In this document: positions 36,135 through 49,827 of the stretch, piece after piece
Position numbering within the stretch: position 1 is the first letter of the stretch
Layout of the letters: each line of letters begins with the position of its first letter
Assembly: GCA_910589415.1 (NCBI GenBank)
Contig: OU342631.1
Coordinates: 15,252,001 to 15,316,000 of the forward strand
DNA length: 64,000 bases
Direction: 5' to 3'
DNA from: Malachius bipustulatus
Taxonomy: Eukaryota; Arthropoda; Insecta; Coleoptera; Melyridae
Made by a program: the position numbers and the translations under genes
The notes under the pieces: generated by a model
Told to the model about the DNA's origin: nothing
The model's input: the letters and a program-made list of their open reading frames with translations, nothing else
The model's database searches: none

Positions 36135-36774
36135 CACTATGCACAAATGAAAATGTCTCTTGCACCACAAAATTTTGCCTGATTTTGATGGGGAATAACT
36201 TTCGGAATTCGCTTCTTCTGGGTTTTTGTACCCCCGTTTCCAAATAAATTTTTCTTGAAAGTTTTGATGAGCAAATTTGGAAGCTTGATGCCTCACCTCG
36301 AAACGGTTTTTAAATTTTCTATTGAGCACCTGTATTTACAAGGTGATCTCAAAAAATCAACTGTTTGCTCTTGAAGTGCATAACTTTTTCCACGCCAACC
36401 GATTTTGTAAAGAAGAGCATAACTTTTTTCTTGCCAACCGATTTCGGAAATTATAAGAAAATCCAGGGACAAAAATTGACTCAGAACAAGCACTTAAAAC
36501 AAAAGATTGCCATAATAAATTAATAAAATTTCAATTTCTTCTGGAAAGAAGTTTTGGGAGGAAAATTGAACGAAAATCAACTTGTCTCCGAGCTAGCCTT
36601 CATTTGTGAACAATAATTGAAGAATTTTCTTGCTGACACGAGATAAAAATGTTGAAATAACAGCCAGATTAAATCTGCACCTCGATCTGCACATTTTTAG
36701 GGGGAATCAGCGCTCTTTCCCGAATCAAAATCGGGCAAAATTTTGGGGTGCGATACTTTAATTTCTGCATAGTG
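36135..36774. mobile_element. Fold-back element with CACTATGCA ends
   Basis: The ends are CACTATGCACAAATGAAAAT on the left and, inverted, CACTATGCAGAAATTAAAGT on the right, flanked by TA on both sides (36133-36134, 36775-36776). The arms continue with a shared CCAAAATTTTGCC-type block. The interior has a near-duplicate of GCATAACTTTTT...GCCAACCGATTT about 47 bp apart (36371 and 36417). It is non-coding and differs from the CAGGGTG families in its terminal sequence. Confidence 0.7.
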
Positions 36775-36776
36775 TA

Positions 36777-39700
36777 GTTTTAAAATTGGTAATTTTGTAT
36801 AAAAGTTAAATAAAAGATGAGAAGTCGCGTTTGAACGTGACAGTTAAATGACGAAACTGCCAAAAACTACCGGAAGATCATGCGTCGTCTGGCCGTAATA
36901 GGAAAGAATAAGAGTCGAAGAGAAAAAGCCATTAATCTAATATCCAATAAACGAAGCTACATAAGCGGGAGCGGAGCGATTCGTGAAAGTCGGAATCACG
37001 TCCGTCTAATTGAGAGGATGCTCAAGTCATTGCGTCATCAATCGCGACGAGGTGCTCGTAAAGGACTAAATTTAACAGAAAATGGATCCCGGCCCCGTCA
37101 CTTGTTCTTTAACGGCGAATGCAAGTCATTTAATAGAACCATTTGTTTTTATTATACCGGGGATCTGCAAAACATCGGACAAATAATGCTCAACTGATAC
37201 GAGCGCAAAACGTAACCCCTTATACTGCTGCGCTGTTGCAATGAAGTTTATTCGAATTGATTTTATAATACAAACATGGCAATTATTTTTATTCTCCGTG
37301 AAATTGCATGAAATTGAGAAAACGGCTGTTAATATCAATAACAAATATATTTTGAGAATAGGGCCCGGTTTACATGATTTTAGATATGACAATATCATCA
37401 AAGCTTGTTTCGATGCGTCCAAATCAAATTAATGAATTCATAGACGTCTGTCGTGATTTCAACAACCCTTTGATAATTTTTTAGCGAACAGAAAAGCCCC
37501 GGATTTTTGCCTTAATGAGCATTTGCTCGCTTGGTTGCTCTCTACGGGGCAGCCCCAACTTTACTCCACGCACCGATGGGTGAAAGCTACTTGGCATTTT
37601 AATTTTATACATGACATTCCTGCTTAATGTCAGACACCGGCTAGGGTCGGGTCGGCCCCGCCTGGGTGATAAAACGACTGACCAAAACCTCACCTATGCG
37701 CTTGTTTACCGTCCAATTTAACGGTATATGAAAGCCTTAATTTCCTCTTGCTTTCAACTTTCCCGCACTCTCGAAAATTAAGGGTTGATTCGATTGAAGC
37801 ATGGACAGTGAATATTGATCAGAATGGGAATGGGGGGACGTGTTAAATGCGGAAGAGAGCCATGCCGATACACTACACGCAAGGAGATCAGGAGAAACTC
37901 TTCTGAGTGAGTGACTCGACAAGAAAAGCCTGAAATATCTCCGGATCTAACGCATCGCTCCGTTCCCTTCAGAGAGTTTGGCCCCTTTAAATTCGTTTTC
38001 CTACAAAGTTCAAAACTTTCGTTAATGGCTTTACACCATAAGGCAGTAAATGCGTTCCAGCTTTTCATGGAACTTCCTCGTGTCGCAATGGACTGCTTAT
38101 ACGTTAACTCGAGCATCATTTGTCAGCTGCTGCAACATAAATCCGAAACATGTCCGTGCTTCCTAACTCCGTTTACCTTTGCCCTGCAGATACCCCTAAA
38201 GGCTTGTTCAACCCTTAAATCTCCCGGAGAAATCGTTATAACACCTCCTGCTGCGTCTTTTTATAAGAGAACTTTTGTATATCTATCAAGCTAATAAAAA
38301 AAAAAAATAAAAGTAACTGAAATAATCACTATTAATAGAATTGGATTGAAGAATTAGAACAAGATTTTTTTTCAGCACATAAGTATAGGTTGTGTTCTCT
38401 CGAGATATCAAGATCTGGACACGCCTTGACGATTGAGAGTTGTTTCGGATATCTGACCTTTGCCATCGTCTACTCGGCTCGAAGAGAAATGATACGGGAC
38501 ACATGAGAGGACTTGGTCCGTGATAGCATCGGGATTCACTCTCGCTACTCCTGGATAGTATCACGCTCGCCATTCCCTTTCATTTTCCTTACATAAATAG
38601 GAAGAAATTGATTCCATTATCGAGAAGGAGGGTAATATAAAATGCCTTCGCCAGCTTGTATGCTTTATTCAATTTTATGATGAAATTTATGAGCGATGAA
38701 AAGTTTATGAGAGTATCGCTTTTAGAATTCATAAAAACATTTTTTTTCATAAAAACATCAAAAAACATTTACAATTTCCACTTTATGGAACCCTTTCTAT
38801 CTTACTGATAGACTAGTACAGTTCTCACGAAAGACAAAGCGCGAAAGTACCTACCTTATAGTTTAAAATCCTTGTTTAGTTGTTTAAGCTGCCTACGTGT
38901 GGTTTCATTGATTTAGAAATTAATATAACAAAAGTGTTGATTAAACTACCAGGAACCCTGATGGAACAGATAAGCATTTTCCTGTCTTGTTCTGCTGTCA
39001 TAACTGACTCACCAAATCCTGTTTAGAGGCGAAAGGGTTGAACTCTCGGTCGAACTAGCAGTATATAAGCTATTCATCATAAGCTAATCATTATAATCCT
39101 GGATGACGGAAATTATAACTTAAACAATGGATATGAGAATTCAATGCAACACTATAGTTATATAATGTGTTTCCCCATTTAGCAACAACTACTTAAGTAC
39201 CGTTTTATTATGTGGAACCATTTCGCAAGTAAAAACGTAATCATCGGTAATCAAAAGACAACCATAAACCCATGTAATGAAGTCGATTAAATAAATGTGA
39301 GAGGTATTGTGATAGATAAGAGGGCATGAAACATATTGTGCACTGCCAAACTTGTTCAAATTACTGCATTCAGATATCCGCAGCCGTATTCTCAAAGCTT
39401 TACGACTTGGTTGTAGTTCGAAAATAATTTAACAAATTGGATGGAGATGTACCTTTTATAGACTATGTATACACACATTCTATGATGTGTATTCGGATAT
39501 GAGAAGACGTATTATTCTATAATAATACCTACAGTCAATATTTTCCAAATTAATGAGAACCATTTCAATAAGTCAAATAATGACAGTAATTAAAAGAATT
39601 TACGTTCGCAAAAAGTTAAAAACCTTAAGCCATTACGTTTACATAATTCACCCAAAGTACCACAAAAGTGCAAGCGCGATTCTAACGTTTTTCGGCTGAG

Positions 39701-40700
39701 AAATAATCCAATCATTCTTCGGAATGCAGATAATTTCTCGCTAGTGGCAGTTTTCATTAACAGTAATTTCTGATTAAGCAGAATTGATTGCGTTTTTAAT
39801 CTGGCTAGACTATAAAACAAAGCCGCTATTAGCCTCCTGAATCGGGCGAAAGAGATCCAGCAGGATATTAAATTCCACGGGTGAATCGGCGGTTAACTTC
39901 TTAATTTCTTTTGCTCGGAAAGCCTTCTCTTCAAAGATAAGGGCTATGCAGGGCGCGGTACAGCACGCAGCCAGCCAATGCAACCCTTCCAACTATCGTA
40001 TCTGATAGCCCGGGATTTTCGCAGACGTTTTTCTCTCATTTCTTACTTTCTTACTCTCGACAATTCCATCATTTTCCGCGTGAGTTCCTTAATTTTTCCC
40101 TTTCTCAATTATATCCCGAAATTTCATTAAGCAGAATTAACTTTCGCAGTTTTCGCGATTCTTCCTCTTAAAATTCTTTAATAAATTAACAAAACGAAAC
40201 TTTAGTTCATAATAAGCCGACGAGATTGTTTTCATTACAGCCAAGTTTAGATGGAACTTCTTGACAGAATCTTGAAGGAAAATTACAACTTTTCCTGCGA
40301 TACGTCCAACCTATAATAAAAACATCATGACATTAATATTCGCTTGATGAATTCCACTTGTATATCGCGATAAGAAACTGTCTAAAAATTCCAAGTTGTC
40401 TTAAATTAAAATCATCCCACTTAAAGATTATTCTGCTCAAAAATTGCGCGGTTTCGGAATAAAACGTTTGCCATTAGGAACTGCATCATTTCCCGAACAC
40501 TTCTGCACAAGACGAAATACTTTCCTTTAACTATAGATTAGTACTATTTGATGGAATATCCGCACTTTTTCATCTTGATGTGAGCATATCAGGAAAAATC
40601 GGAAATTGACCGAGCAAGAAGAAAAATACGGAATGCATCGAGGCTCAATCATGCATGGAGCGTGGCAAGTTGTTCAATGAGTCCTCGACCAGTCAGTTTA
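36777..40700. other. Intronic DNA, no gene seen
   Basis: ORFs of up to 127 codons occur on both strands here, for example near 36.88 and 37.91 kb. None carries a recognisable motif, and several overlap in opposing frames, as expected by chance. No repeat with clear ends was recognised. Confidence 0.45.
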
Positions 40701-40722
40701 TCATCCGAACAAAAACCGTCAG

Positions 40723-41170
40723 ATGTCTTTGGGTCCGGGAATTCAATTTCTCCGTGTCACCGCCAGTGTTCCTCGGACCTATAGACCCCGTGCATTAGCC
40801 ATCATTCACGGCCGCCTCCGATGTGCTGCTCATCTCGCACCGTCCACGGACCTCCCAGGCCCTACCGTTCGCGGCCAATCTCAGCCGCCTTCGAATCAAA
40901 TTAAATTGAGCGAACCGTAATAAAAAGCCCGAGTGGAAAACTTAATAAACCAGACGGAATTACCGACGGAAGATGGCGCCGCCGGCCATTCCAGGCCAGT
41001 CCAGGTGAAGTGGACGGAAGGGTCCTGGGCGAATATCGGCATTCCTAGGTCCGAAAATGCTCTCCATTACGACGATGCCTCGCATTGTCCTGTCATACCG
41101 CACGATGTGTGCGCGTAGCGGTGTGAAATTAACCGCCACAACATCCCAGAACTCCAGACTTTCCAACCCT
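40723..41170. promoter_or_regulatory. GC-richer patch, possible conserved non-coding element
   Basis: Roughly 450 bp stand out from the AT-rich intron by GC content and CpG density, with words such as CACGGCCGCCTCCGATG and GAAGATGGCGCCGCCGGCC. Short ORFs are open on both strands but none is recognisable and no matching splice sites define an exon. An intronic enhancer or unannotated exon is possible; this is inference from composition only. Confidence 0.25.
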
Positions 41171-44100
41171 TATTGCTTCAGTAAATACATATTATTCATC
41201 GGGATGTTGCCCTAACTTTGACCAAACTCTAATTCGGGAACTAATGTCGATCTGGTGTTCCTATTTAGCATTTAGTCTAATCGCAGCGAACATTGAAATA
41301 TACCTAAATAGATTAATTAAAATAATTGTACCACAATGTGTGTAATTTGAAGTTATGATGATTAATATTTTAAACGTTTAGTTCTACTGAAAGCAAGAAA
41401 AAGAATCTTCGCCTCGTATATAACTTCATCTACTGACAAACCAGGAAAAAGGCTTTCGAACGTCATATTCAACATCATTGTGTGTATCAGAGAAGAGTTG
41501 GATTATTGCTGTTTCTTGCCTCTAACGCGACAGAAAACAGACCATGAAAACGAAATTGGGAAGCGCCGGGATTATTCAGCGTTACTTTCCTTATTGTTCG
41601 CATAATAGACAAAAAGCAGGCTCTCGACCAGAACACATTCAGCGCTAGCTGAAAATGAAAAATGTCAGTTCGGTCTTGATACAGTGACAGAGAATAAATT
41701 CAGACGTGTATACGACAGGCAACAGGTTGGCCCACACAGCACAGTCGAGGAGGATGGCGGCAAAAAGTTACCTAGTCACCTGGTTGCCGTGGAGATCATA
41801 AAGACCGTTTTTTCGCGGTCACACATAAACACTTCATAAAGGAGCCCGCGCGGTACAATTAAAAACTTCCTCCAAACTCGAAATGAGAGGAAAAACGACA
41901 CGGGGGCAACGTGTTTGGAACCGCGCCCGTCTCATTTCATATTCGCCCACAAACTGTCGCGAACGACGAGTTGCACGCGGAAAATAAAGCCGGAATAACA
42001 AGATAATTTCAAATTCAAATTGAATTTATTACAATTCCACCGCACATAAAAAAGTTCACAGTTTCGAAAGAAAAGTTTGATTCAAAACATTTTTTTCATT
42101 TCTATGATCGTAACTCTGTAAAGATCGTTATTTTTCTTCTTGTATAAACACTTGCATATATGAAATAATTAATGCTGATACCTATTACCAAGTAATAATC
42201 ACTGTCATGAAATAATAAGTGCATTCATTATTCTTACGAGTACCTATATATGAAAATCAAAGGTGTGTAATAATGTAAACCCTAATTAGCAGGTACAGTT
42301 CTTTTCTTACGATGTTTACCTTCACTAAATTGGTCGTGGGTTCAATTCCCATGGTCTAGCAAGGTTGCAAAAGCTTATCAGTGCTTATTATCATTCCATC
42401 ATTTTCTAATATTGAAGGAAACAGCAGGACAATCACCATATATTATTTATAATATATCGAAGGAATAACAAAGGTCTTTTATCAATGTACATGCATACAT
42501 ACATTGTTGTTTCACTACCGAAGACACTTTGAAAGGACATCTATAAAGACTCAAGCTTCTCACATGAACGTTTATTACGTAGGGCGCATATGCAATAGAT
42601 AATCGACGTATGACTAGATATACCACCTATACGCTTTCAAGTGGAAAGGCGACTACATTTAGTTGAAATCAACTACACACCTTACTATTATCGATTTTCA
42701 TGCTCCCCAAGTTAAATCATCCTTTTGAATCTGACACATTTTAAAATGTTTAGTTTGCGTTAAGAACGTGGTATAATTTTAATAATGTTTAAATAATATT
42801 TTTCAAGTATATGTGTGAAATTGGCATATTCTCTCTCATTGGCGCATATAGCATTGTCCTAAAATTTAGAACCTACTGTAGATTTGCACTGTCATCCATT
42901 TCTGAGCTATGTTAAATAAGTTTCAAGCCTCTAGTTTTTTCAGGAGATGAATTTTGAAAGCGATTGCAAGAGTTGAGCATACAGACAGACAGACAGAAAT
43001 TTGCGTTACCGTTAGACTTACAAGAATAATTTCCGTTCTGGGTGCTAGCCTCAATTGATGCCCTGATGGACGTTTTGGCGAACGTTTATTATTTATTTTT
43101 TCAAAATTTTTGATGTATTTGCTTCTATTATCTGTCAAACAAAAGCCGAATGAAGGAAACTGCGCCGGACATCAGTCATTTATGAAGAATACACTTGCAA
43201 AAAAAAAATACACTGGGGCCAGGACGCCTCAGGCCAGGAATTAATCACAAGTCACTCGTATAATAAGTTCTATTTATAGTTATCATCAAAAATTTACAAA
43301 ACCGTTTCTTTTATTCAAAGGATAGATAAGTGGGTAGAAAACATAAACCTGGAGAAACAAGTATAGGTAATTAAAAAAAATCAGTGAAATAAATATAAAT
43401 TTAAAGCCAATAAAAAAAATCATAAAACCTGAAATGGAATCACAATCAGAAAATATAACGAGAAGAACAACAACCTGAGGCACCATAATTCATTTCCAGT
43501 GTTCAAAGCTAGGTAATTTCTTATTATGTTTATATTTAGCTGACTTTGCTGATGCATGTACCCATAATAATCTGTATTGTACGTCGCCCACATGCAACTA
43601 AGTTGTTTTATTTTTGATGGGAGACGAACGACGTACTCGGCGAAACAATCGAGCCCCAGCCGGCGTGGGCTCGTGGGCTAACCGAACCTGTTCGCTTTTG
43701 CTGATTTACCTCACAAGTACGGCCGTTTCATTAGAGCATGCGGTTGAGGTAGTCTGGTTGCCCTGACGGGCCTAATTTATCGACTGTTCTTCTCGCAAAC
43801 TAGAATAGTGTTATCTATTATCATGCAAGGGACGTAAGTCACACCAAACCAAAACGTATATACCATAAACATCATCGAGGTTTCACATTCGACATATCTG
43901 ATAATGGGAACGATCAGTGCTTTTGTTTTATTAATTTTTTACTTAACGTTCTTGAAGTCGTGCGTGACTACTTAGCATTCACTCAATTTACGGTTTCGTT
44001 TCTATTGCGGGCGTGCTTGAGTGATTTCCGATTGATTTCACAGGTGTTGGAATACATAAAAAGGACTATCAATTTTATCGCACCTCGAGTGCCATCCATG

Positions 44101-44780
44101 CATGTATGTAACTGGGAAATTTAAAATTAATTTATTCCGTTATTCTTACTATCATATTTATATCTATATACGATGTCTATATCTATAATACTTCTAAAAA
44201 ATTGGTCTCTTCATTCAATGTGAATGTTTCTCTTAATGGAGAACCAATCGGGCTCGAATGATCAAAATGTATGACTCCCTTAATGGGAAATCGATCATGA
44301 TGGGGGTTAATGTTAAGTAGGAATGTAAGACCGAAAAGCTTGTTCGAAATCTGGACGAAGGACTTGTACAGGATACAACGGGCGATAATAGACAGGATTA
44401 ATAATTATCATGATTTTAATTATTGTGTACTCTTTACTTTCGTACCACTGGGCGAACCACTGTAACCCGTGCGGGGGATGCGGAAGTCTTCAAATTAGTG
44501 TTGTTTTTTGAAAAGGGGGGCAGGGTACTGCGTGTAGGTATACCACAGCCACGAATCGTGATCGGTCTTTTTGATAGGACACGATAATTATCAGTTCTAA
44601 TGCAGGAGTCGCGAAGAATTCCACAGCAACTAACGAAGGGTGCTGGAGTTGACTTGTTAGTCCTTGACTGCTCACTATGCACTCTCGATTCGTACTCGCC
44701 GACTCCGTGCTCTGACTGCGAGTGCTGCTGGTGGTGAATGTTGGAAGATTCATTTTCACCACTCGCGTTACAGGATAAAT
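41171..44780. other. Intronic DNA, no gene seen
   Basis: Mostly AT-rich. A GGTTCAATTCCC word near 42341 resembles a tRNA box B but has no partner box A. A GC-richer patch lies near 43.62-43.76 kb. No coding exon was recognised. Confidence 0.45.
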
Positions 44781-44799
44781 TCCGTAAGGGAAGATGGAA

Positions 44800-45520
44800 T
44801 TAAAATATGCATCTAGATGATGACGGAACACAATGGATGGATATTATTATGAAAAAACTTAAAGCAGAGGTCGAAGATAAAAAAAGATCACTTTCTGGTG
44901 AAGATTTATTTTGTCCACTTTTTCAAAACGATTCTTTCGACACGCTCAATAACTCGAAAAGGCGTCTTGAAAATTTGTCACAAGACGTGGCAGGGGATGG
45001 CAGTTCCGGAACTGAAAGCCGTTTTATTCTACGAATTCGCGTTCTCGAGATATGACCGTTAAAGCCGAAAATTAGCGATTTTTTTGGATTGTAAAAATTT
45101 GTTTTCGTTTTGTGAGAAAACTGAAGACTTACGATCCAACTAGATTGTTTAACCGATTCGTATTACTGTAGTCGACTGTGTTCACACAAAATTACGTCCC
45201 ATTCTGAAAACATCGATTTTTCATGAAAATTTCAAACTACCGGGTATGTACTAAAATTTTTTGAAAAAAAAAAGTTTTCGATTTTAATAAAAATCCATTG
45301 TCAGAGAATAGAAAGAGCCAGAAGTTCAGAACTATAAGCGATTCTTCTGCAACTCTCCCACGTTTTCGAGATATACAGTAGAAATATTATTTTCCGGGTG
45401 AAGGTTTCTTTTGTCGAGTTTTTCAAAACGATTCTGGCACGCTCAATAACTTAGCGGCGCCTTGAAATTTTTTTGCTAGAGGACGTGCCAGACGGAGGCA
45501 ATTTAGCTTTCTGTAAATGC
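44800..45520. repeat. Diverged direct-repeat region
   Basis: The words TTTTTCAAAACGATTCT and CGCTCAATAAC occur near 44920-44955 and again near 45420-45450, in the same order and orientation about 0.5 kb apart. Each is followed by a GGCG...CTTGAAA block and a GACGTG..AG word. This indicates an old tandem duplication or two decayed copies of one dispersed repeat. The flanking GTTCTCGAGATAT and GTTTTCGAGATAT words also recur. Confidence 0.5.
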
Positions 45521-47400
45521 TATTATACACATGTAAGCTAAGTAATGTAGGTATTCAAAATTTATAAAGTAACTCAAGCTTACATAAATCATAAGGAAAA
45601 CATGAATTTTAGTGAAAGTCTATCGAGGCCGAACCAAACAAATTTATCTTAACAACACAGAAACCATCGTTTGATTAAATCTGACGGGTTTATAAAAAGA
45701 ATTGAAAAAAAAATCAACTACTAACATTATATAAAAAAAATGAATTGCAATTTGAACACTTCGAAGACTCCACTCACGAGCAACACTCTTTCCGGTACAA
45801 GTGACTCTCCCAGCCGAGCATATTAGAGTGTAAGTACCTAGAATGTGGTCTATAAACGAGCTTTCCCGCGCGTTGTAATAACGGAAAAGAAGCCAAGACG
45901 TTGGTGTAATGGCTTTTCCGGGTGTTTCCACGGCAACTTATTGACATTTGTGTTAAGATAAACCGCTGGAGGCAACGTCGGAAACGAACTGATTATAATG
46001 GAATTTTCGTGTTTATTTCGAGTGCTAGAGTTTTACCGGTACTTGCACCACTCAGATCAGGTGCAGGGATGAAAATTCCCGGCTCGGACAGAGCAACCGA
46101 TAAATTATAACAAGAAGAGCTTTTAGCTGATAGTTCAATCAATTTAATGGAAATACATGCAAAAATTAAAACTTTTCCTTTTGCATTACGTATATCTGGA
46201 TGTTGGATAGTGCATTAAAAAAATCGTATAAATGAAAAGTAGCAGTAAGAACAATTCTTGATTTATGAAATAATTGGAAACTCGTCAATATTCGTGATCG
46301 TGAAGTACCTATACCCATTTTCAATGGATGCGCCTTCTGACCTGTTAAATCAAAGAGTTCGTCCATTTAACACCACGGAATCATGAGCAAGTTTTAAATT
46401 AGATTTTATCCGGTTGACAGTTCAATCATCAGTTCTCCAAACGCGGAAATAAATCTACAGACAATAAAGTGGTTTAAATCGACTGTTATTTCATCGGCAG
46501 GTGAATGTTAGAGGTACCTATGGATTACAGGTTCAAAAGGCTTTTGCGTGCATTTCAACCCGCACATCGGATTCACAAATTTATAGTGCGAAGGGATTGA
46601 TTCGGTGCATGGCCATCGTAATTTTATATTTTAAATCGGATGTTAAAATTTATACAACAACTGACTAGTGATGATAATCGAAACGTACACACAATTTTAC
46701 TCTTCGCGAGGTGTTTGAAAGCAATTTCCTGGCAGTTTAGATTTAAAATGTACATACGGATAAAAATAAAATTCGTTTGAATGAAAAACAATGAAATTTA
46801 CATAATTTTGATTCAAATACAAATCGTTTATTAGATAAACACAGACGTGGGAATGATTTGGTTTACAATAGGTACATGGGATTACAAATAACTGAATAGT
46901 TTCAAAACAAAATAAACATATGGGTGGGTATTACCTTTAGAAACATTTTAAACATTTATATATCTTGTGCATGAAAATGATTTCCGAATTATTTTTACTC
47001 CACCCACGCACCATAGAAATGCTCATTTTTGCAGCATAGATCTTTATACTTTCATGGTCTCTGCTTCCTATAAAGTAACTCGCATTTAATATTGAAATTT
47101 TATGAAAAAAAAAATATAGCAATAATAATAATTGTAATAAAGTAACTAACGACAGTTCATGTTTTGAAACTCTTCTTTCCAAAAGATCGATTTGGGGATT
47201 CCCCATCACCTAAGGTTGAAGATCTGACACGTCGACGAAACTGTAAACATCCCCCAAGGGTTCTGACTGGTAGAAACCGCGATGCCTCTCAACAGTTCAA
47301 ATGTTCAAAAACGACCCAGAACTTCCTGACACGTGTAAACATCCCTTTATACTGACTGACATTGCACAACATGTGACCTGACCGTAGTAACATCACCGTA
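45521..47400. other. Intronic DNA, no gene seen
   Basis: AT-rich with short ORFs on both strands, none recognisable. I found no element ends or splice-bounded coding segment. Confidence 0.45.
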
Positions 47401-47720
47401 GGCAGTCTCCCACGTCCACGTCGGTCCCGCCAGCACACACACATGCACACACACGCTCAATTCACCCGGTCTCTTCCCAATCAGTCGCCGGGCAGGTGAA
47501 CGGGCCCAATGGGACCCGGCCGTCGGGCGCACGTACAGGGCTCACCTCTCCCGCGGGACGCGGCCCCGTCAGCGGCCGGCATAACGATAAATCCCCGACC
47601 GGGCGGCGGCGGTTTCCGGGGGCAGACGCACGGGCGCCGGCACGCAACGCCAGCAACGGACCGACGATTAGATAGATGGAAATTACATCTAGAGGGCGAG
47701 GGAATAGCCCTCTGGTCAGG
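47400..47720 (-). promoter_or_regulatory. CpG-rich island with a minus-strand splice donor
   Basis: This is the most GC- and CpG-rich non-exonic stretch in the window, with words such as GGGACGCGGCCCCGTC and GGGCGGCGGCGG. On the minus strand a strong donor, GCGGGAGAG|GTGAGC (GT at 47545-47544), ends a GC-rich segment at 47546. That is the layout of a 5' UTR exon next to its promoter, and it points the same way as mbl. No ATG-initiated coding segment joins obviously to the mbl frame. An alternative promoter or first exon is inferred from composition plus one splice signal. A CA-rich microsatellite tract lies at its left edge. Confidence 0.35.
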
Positions 47721-49827
47721 TTGCCACGTGAGGCGAGTTTTTTGCGGTTGCCAGAAATTTTAGAAGTATCCTAAACTTTAGAGTTTGTATTGTGTATCTT
47801 CTAGGAAGGTACGTGATGCTAAAGAAAGTTAAAAACAAAAAGAAGTAAAAAAAGCTTAGAAAATGCCTGGAAGAAATTAGTTGGATTGGAACTGGGTTAC
47901 CTATCTAATTTTTTATCGACGCAAGAAAGCTGGCAAGCAGAAGATGTTGTCCGAGGGAATCGATGATGACCAATTCAATATTAAAGAAATGCCTCAGGAC
48001 TTATCGCAGAATACGACGAAACTGCATGAATAAAAGAAACTCGGTCGTCGCCTCCAAATCGTACGTGTGCGAGCCATTCCGAGGCCTAAAGACATAAAAC
48101 GGGAAATAACTATCATTTGCTCGGATGGAATTTCGAATCAACAAATGGAATCTTCCATGGAAACTAGAGCATAGGTAGGTATATTCCTCTCAGGAATGAG
48201 TTTGAATGAAATAGATCAATATTGAAAATTGCTTTAAATAGAAGTAAGGCTTATTGAAAAGAAACGCCCACATGGTGAAGACAAAAGTACCCGAAGTTTA
48301 CCAACATTTTACAACATGAAGCGTCAAGGCTATAACACATGAGTGTTATTGGTTTGATGTGATTTGACATGAGTTTTTAAAGGTTTGATATAAGCAAGGC
48401 TTTTCTCTTAACAAATTCTTTTTTTAACAGTCCTGTTTATAGTATTGTTTCTAAAACACTATTTTTTAGGAATTTTGTTCCTTCTAGGTAATTTTTCAAG
48501 TTGTCGGTAACTTAAATCTTAAAACAGAGCCCACTAGACCACTAGATTCACTTAGATTCACTTGTAACTGAAATCACTTCTATGGAATTAATCTCAACAA
48601 GGAACTATCGATCATTTTATAATTACGTAACAAATTTACCTACCTACGTAATTCACTTTTGCTGTGTGAAAAAAAAAACAAATTCAATTAAAAACTAAAG
48701 TTACAAAGTTGAAGTATAGCTTCACAATTTAAGCAATTATCACGAACGGCAGGAAGCATTGTGAAGCTGTAACAACGACGTGACTTGTGGATAAAGTAAA
48801 TTGACACAATAAAATTATGCAATCAAGCAAAATTAATGAAACTGGGAAAAATGTTTCGAGTGTCCTCGAAGACGAGACAGATTTTAACGCCGGAGAGGAC
48901 CTTTAATGCAACATTACAAAAAATAACAATTCGCTCATGATAATTATCCTGTGAACGATGACAAGTCCTCAAAGGCTCTCGACCGTTCGCCGTCCTTCAT
49001 TAACCCTTCATTAAGAGGTATAACTACTCAAAAAGAGACGTTTCCGTTCTTTGTTATGCACAAATCGTTGCCATTAAATTTCTGCATTATTAATCCGGCT
49101 TCAGTTTTCAACAAAACATCAAAGGCGAAATTATTTGTTCTGATTTTCATGTGGCACATAAACCGAGAGTTTTTCTACGGGAATAATAAATAATGCAACC
49201 GCTATAAATATTAAATACAGTAATGAAGTCTCAGTTTACAAGAATTATTAGATTCCAGATATTTGTCCGTCATTCATTTATTCAATTATTAAAAAGGGTA
49301 AAACCGTAATTATGGCGCATGCCCACAAAATGTAAACAAATAATTATTAATATCATTTCCCAAATGAAAAGTCTCACAAATACAAGGTCTTTATTTAAAC
49401 CAGTCATTTCACTCTGTTTTCTAGTCTACGTCTTCCTTGCTCTGTGGTACTTCAGCTTTCATCCACTTCCAAATTACAACTGACTTTTATACCTATAGTT
49501 CCCTAAGGTTCCATCGAAGTTTTCTGGCGTATATAGAGACAGCCACGCGATCTCGAATATGTGCAGAATGCGCATTTAGTATAGAATGTGAGTTAATTTG
49601 TCAATTCCTATGTCATTCCTATCATGTCACTAGAAGTGTCGCGAATTAGCTGCGTGTTATCATAATAATTATTGTAGAAGGTAAACATAAACAAACGCAA
49701 ATAGGAATTACGAATCCAGAATATTTCGCGAGTGGTCCTTCGTTACAAGATTATATACATGTATCAATATAATTGCGAAAAAATGTAAAGACAGATTCTG
49801 TGATCAAAAATAAACAAATGCCGTTAA
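47721..49827. other. Intronic DNA, no gene seen
   Basis: AT-rich, with short unrecognised ORFs. It contains TAGGTAGGTA and its complement near 48175 and 48640. No element boundaries were identified. Confidence 0.45.

Noticed and set aside
42331..42362. GGGTTCAATTCCC, a tRNA box B-like word
   Set aside because: No box A at the right distance and no cloverleaf arms. At most it is a remnant of a tRNA-derived repeat.
43744..43765. TTGAGGTAGTCTGGTTGCCC resembles the let-7 seed
   Set aside because: The downstream sequence does not supply a pairing arm, so there is no hairpin, and the match stops after the seed region.
47462..47763. ORFs in the CpG-rich island
   Set aside because: Arginine-, alanine- and proline-rich frames on both strands are expected from GC-rich composition, and none matches a known protein.
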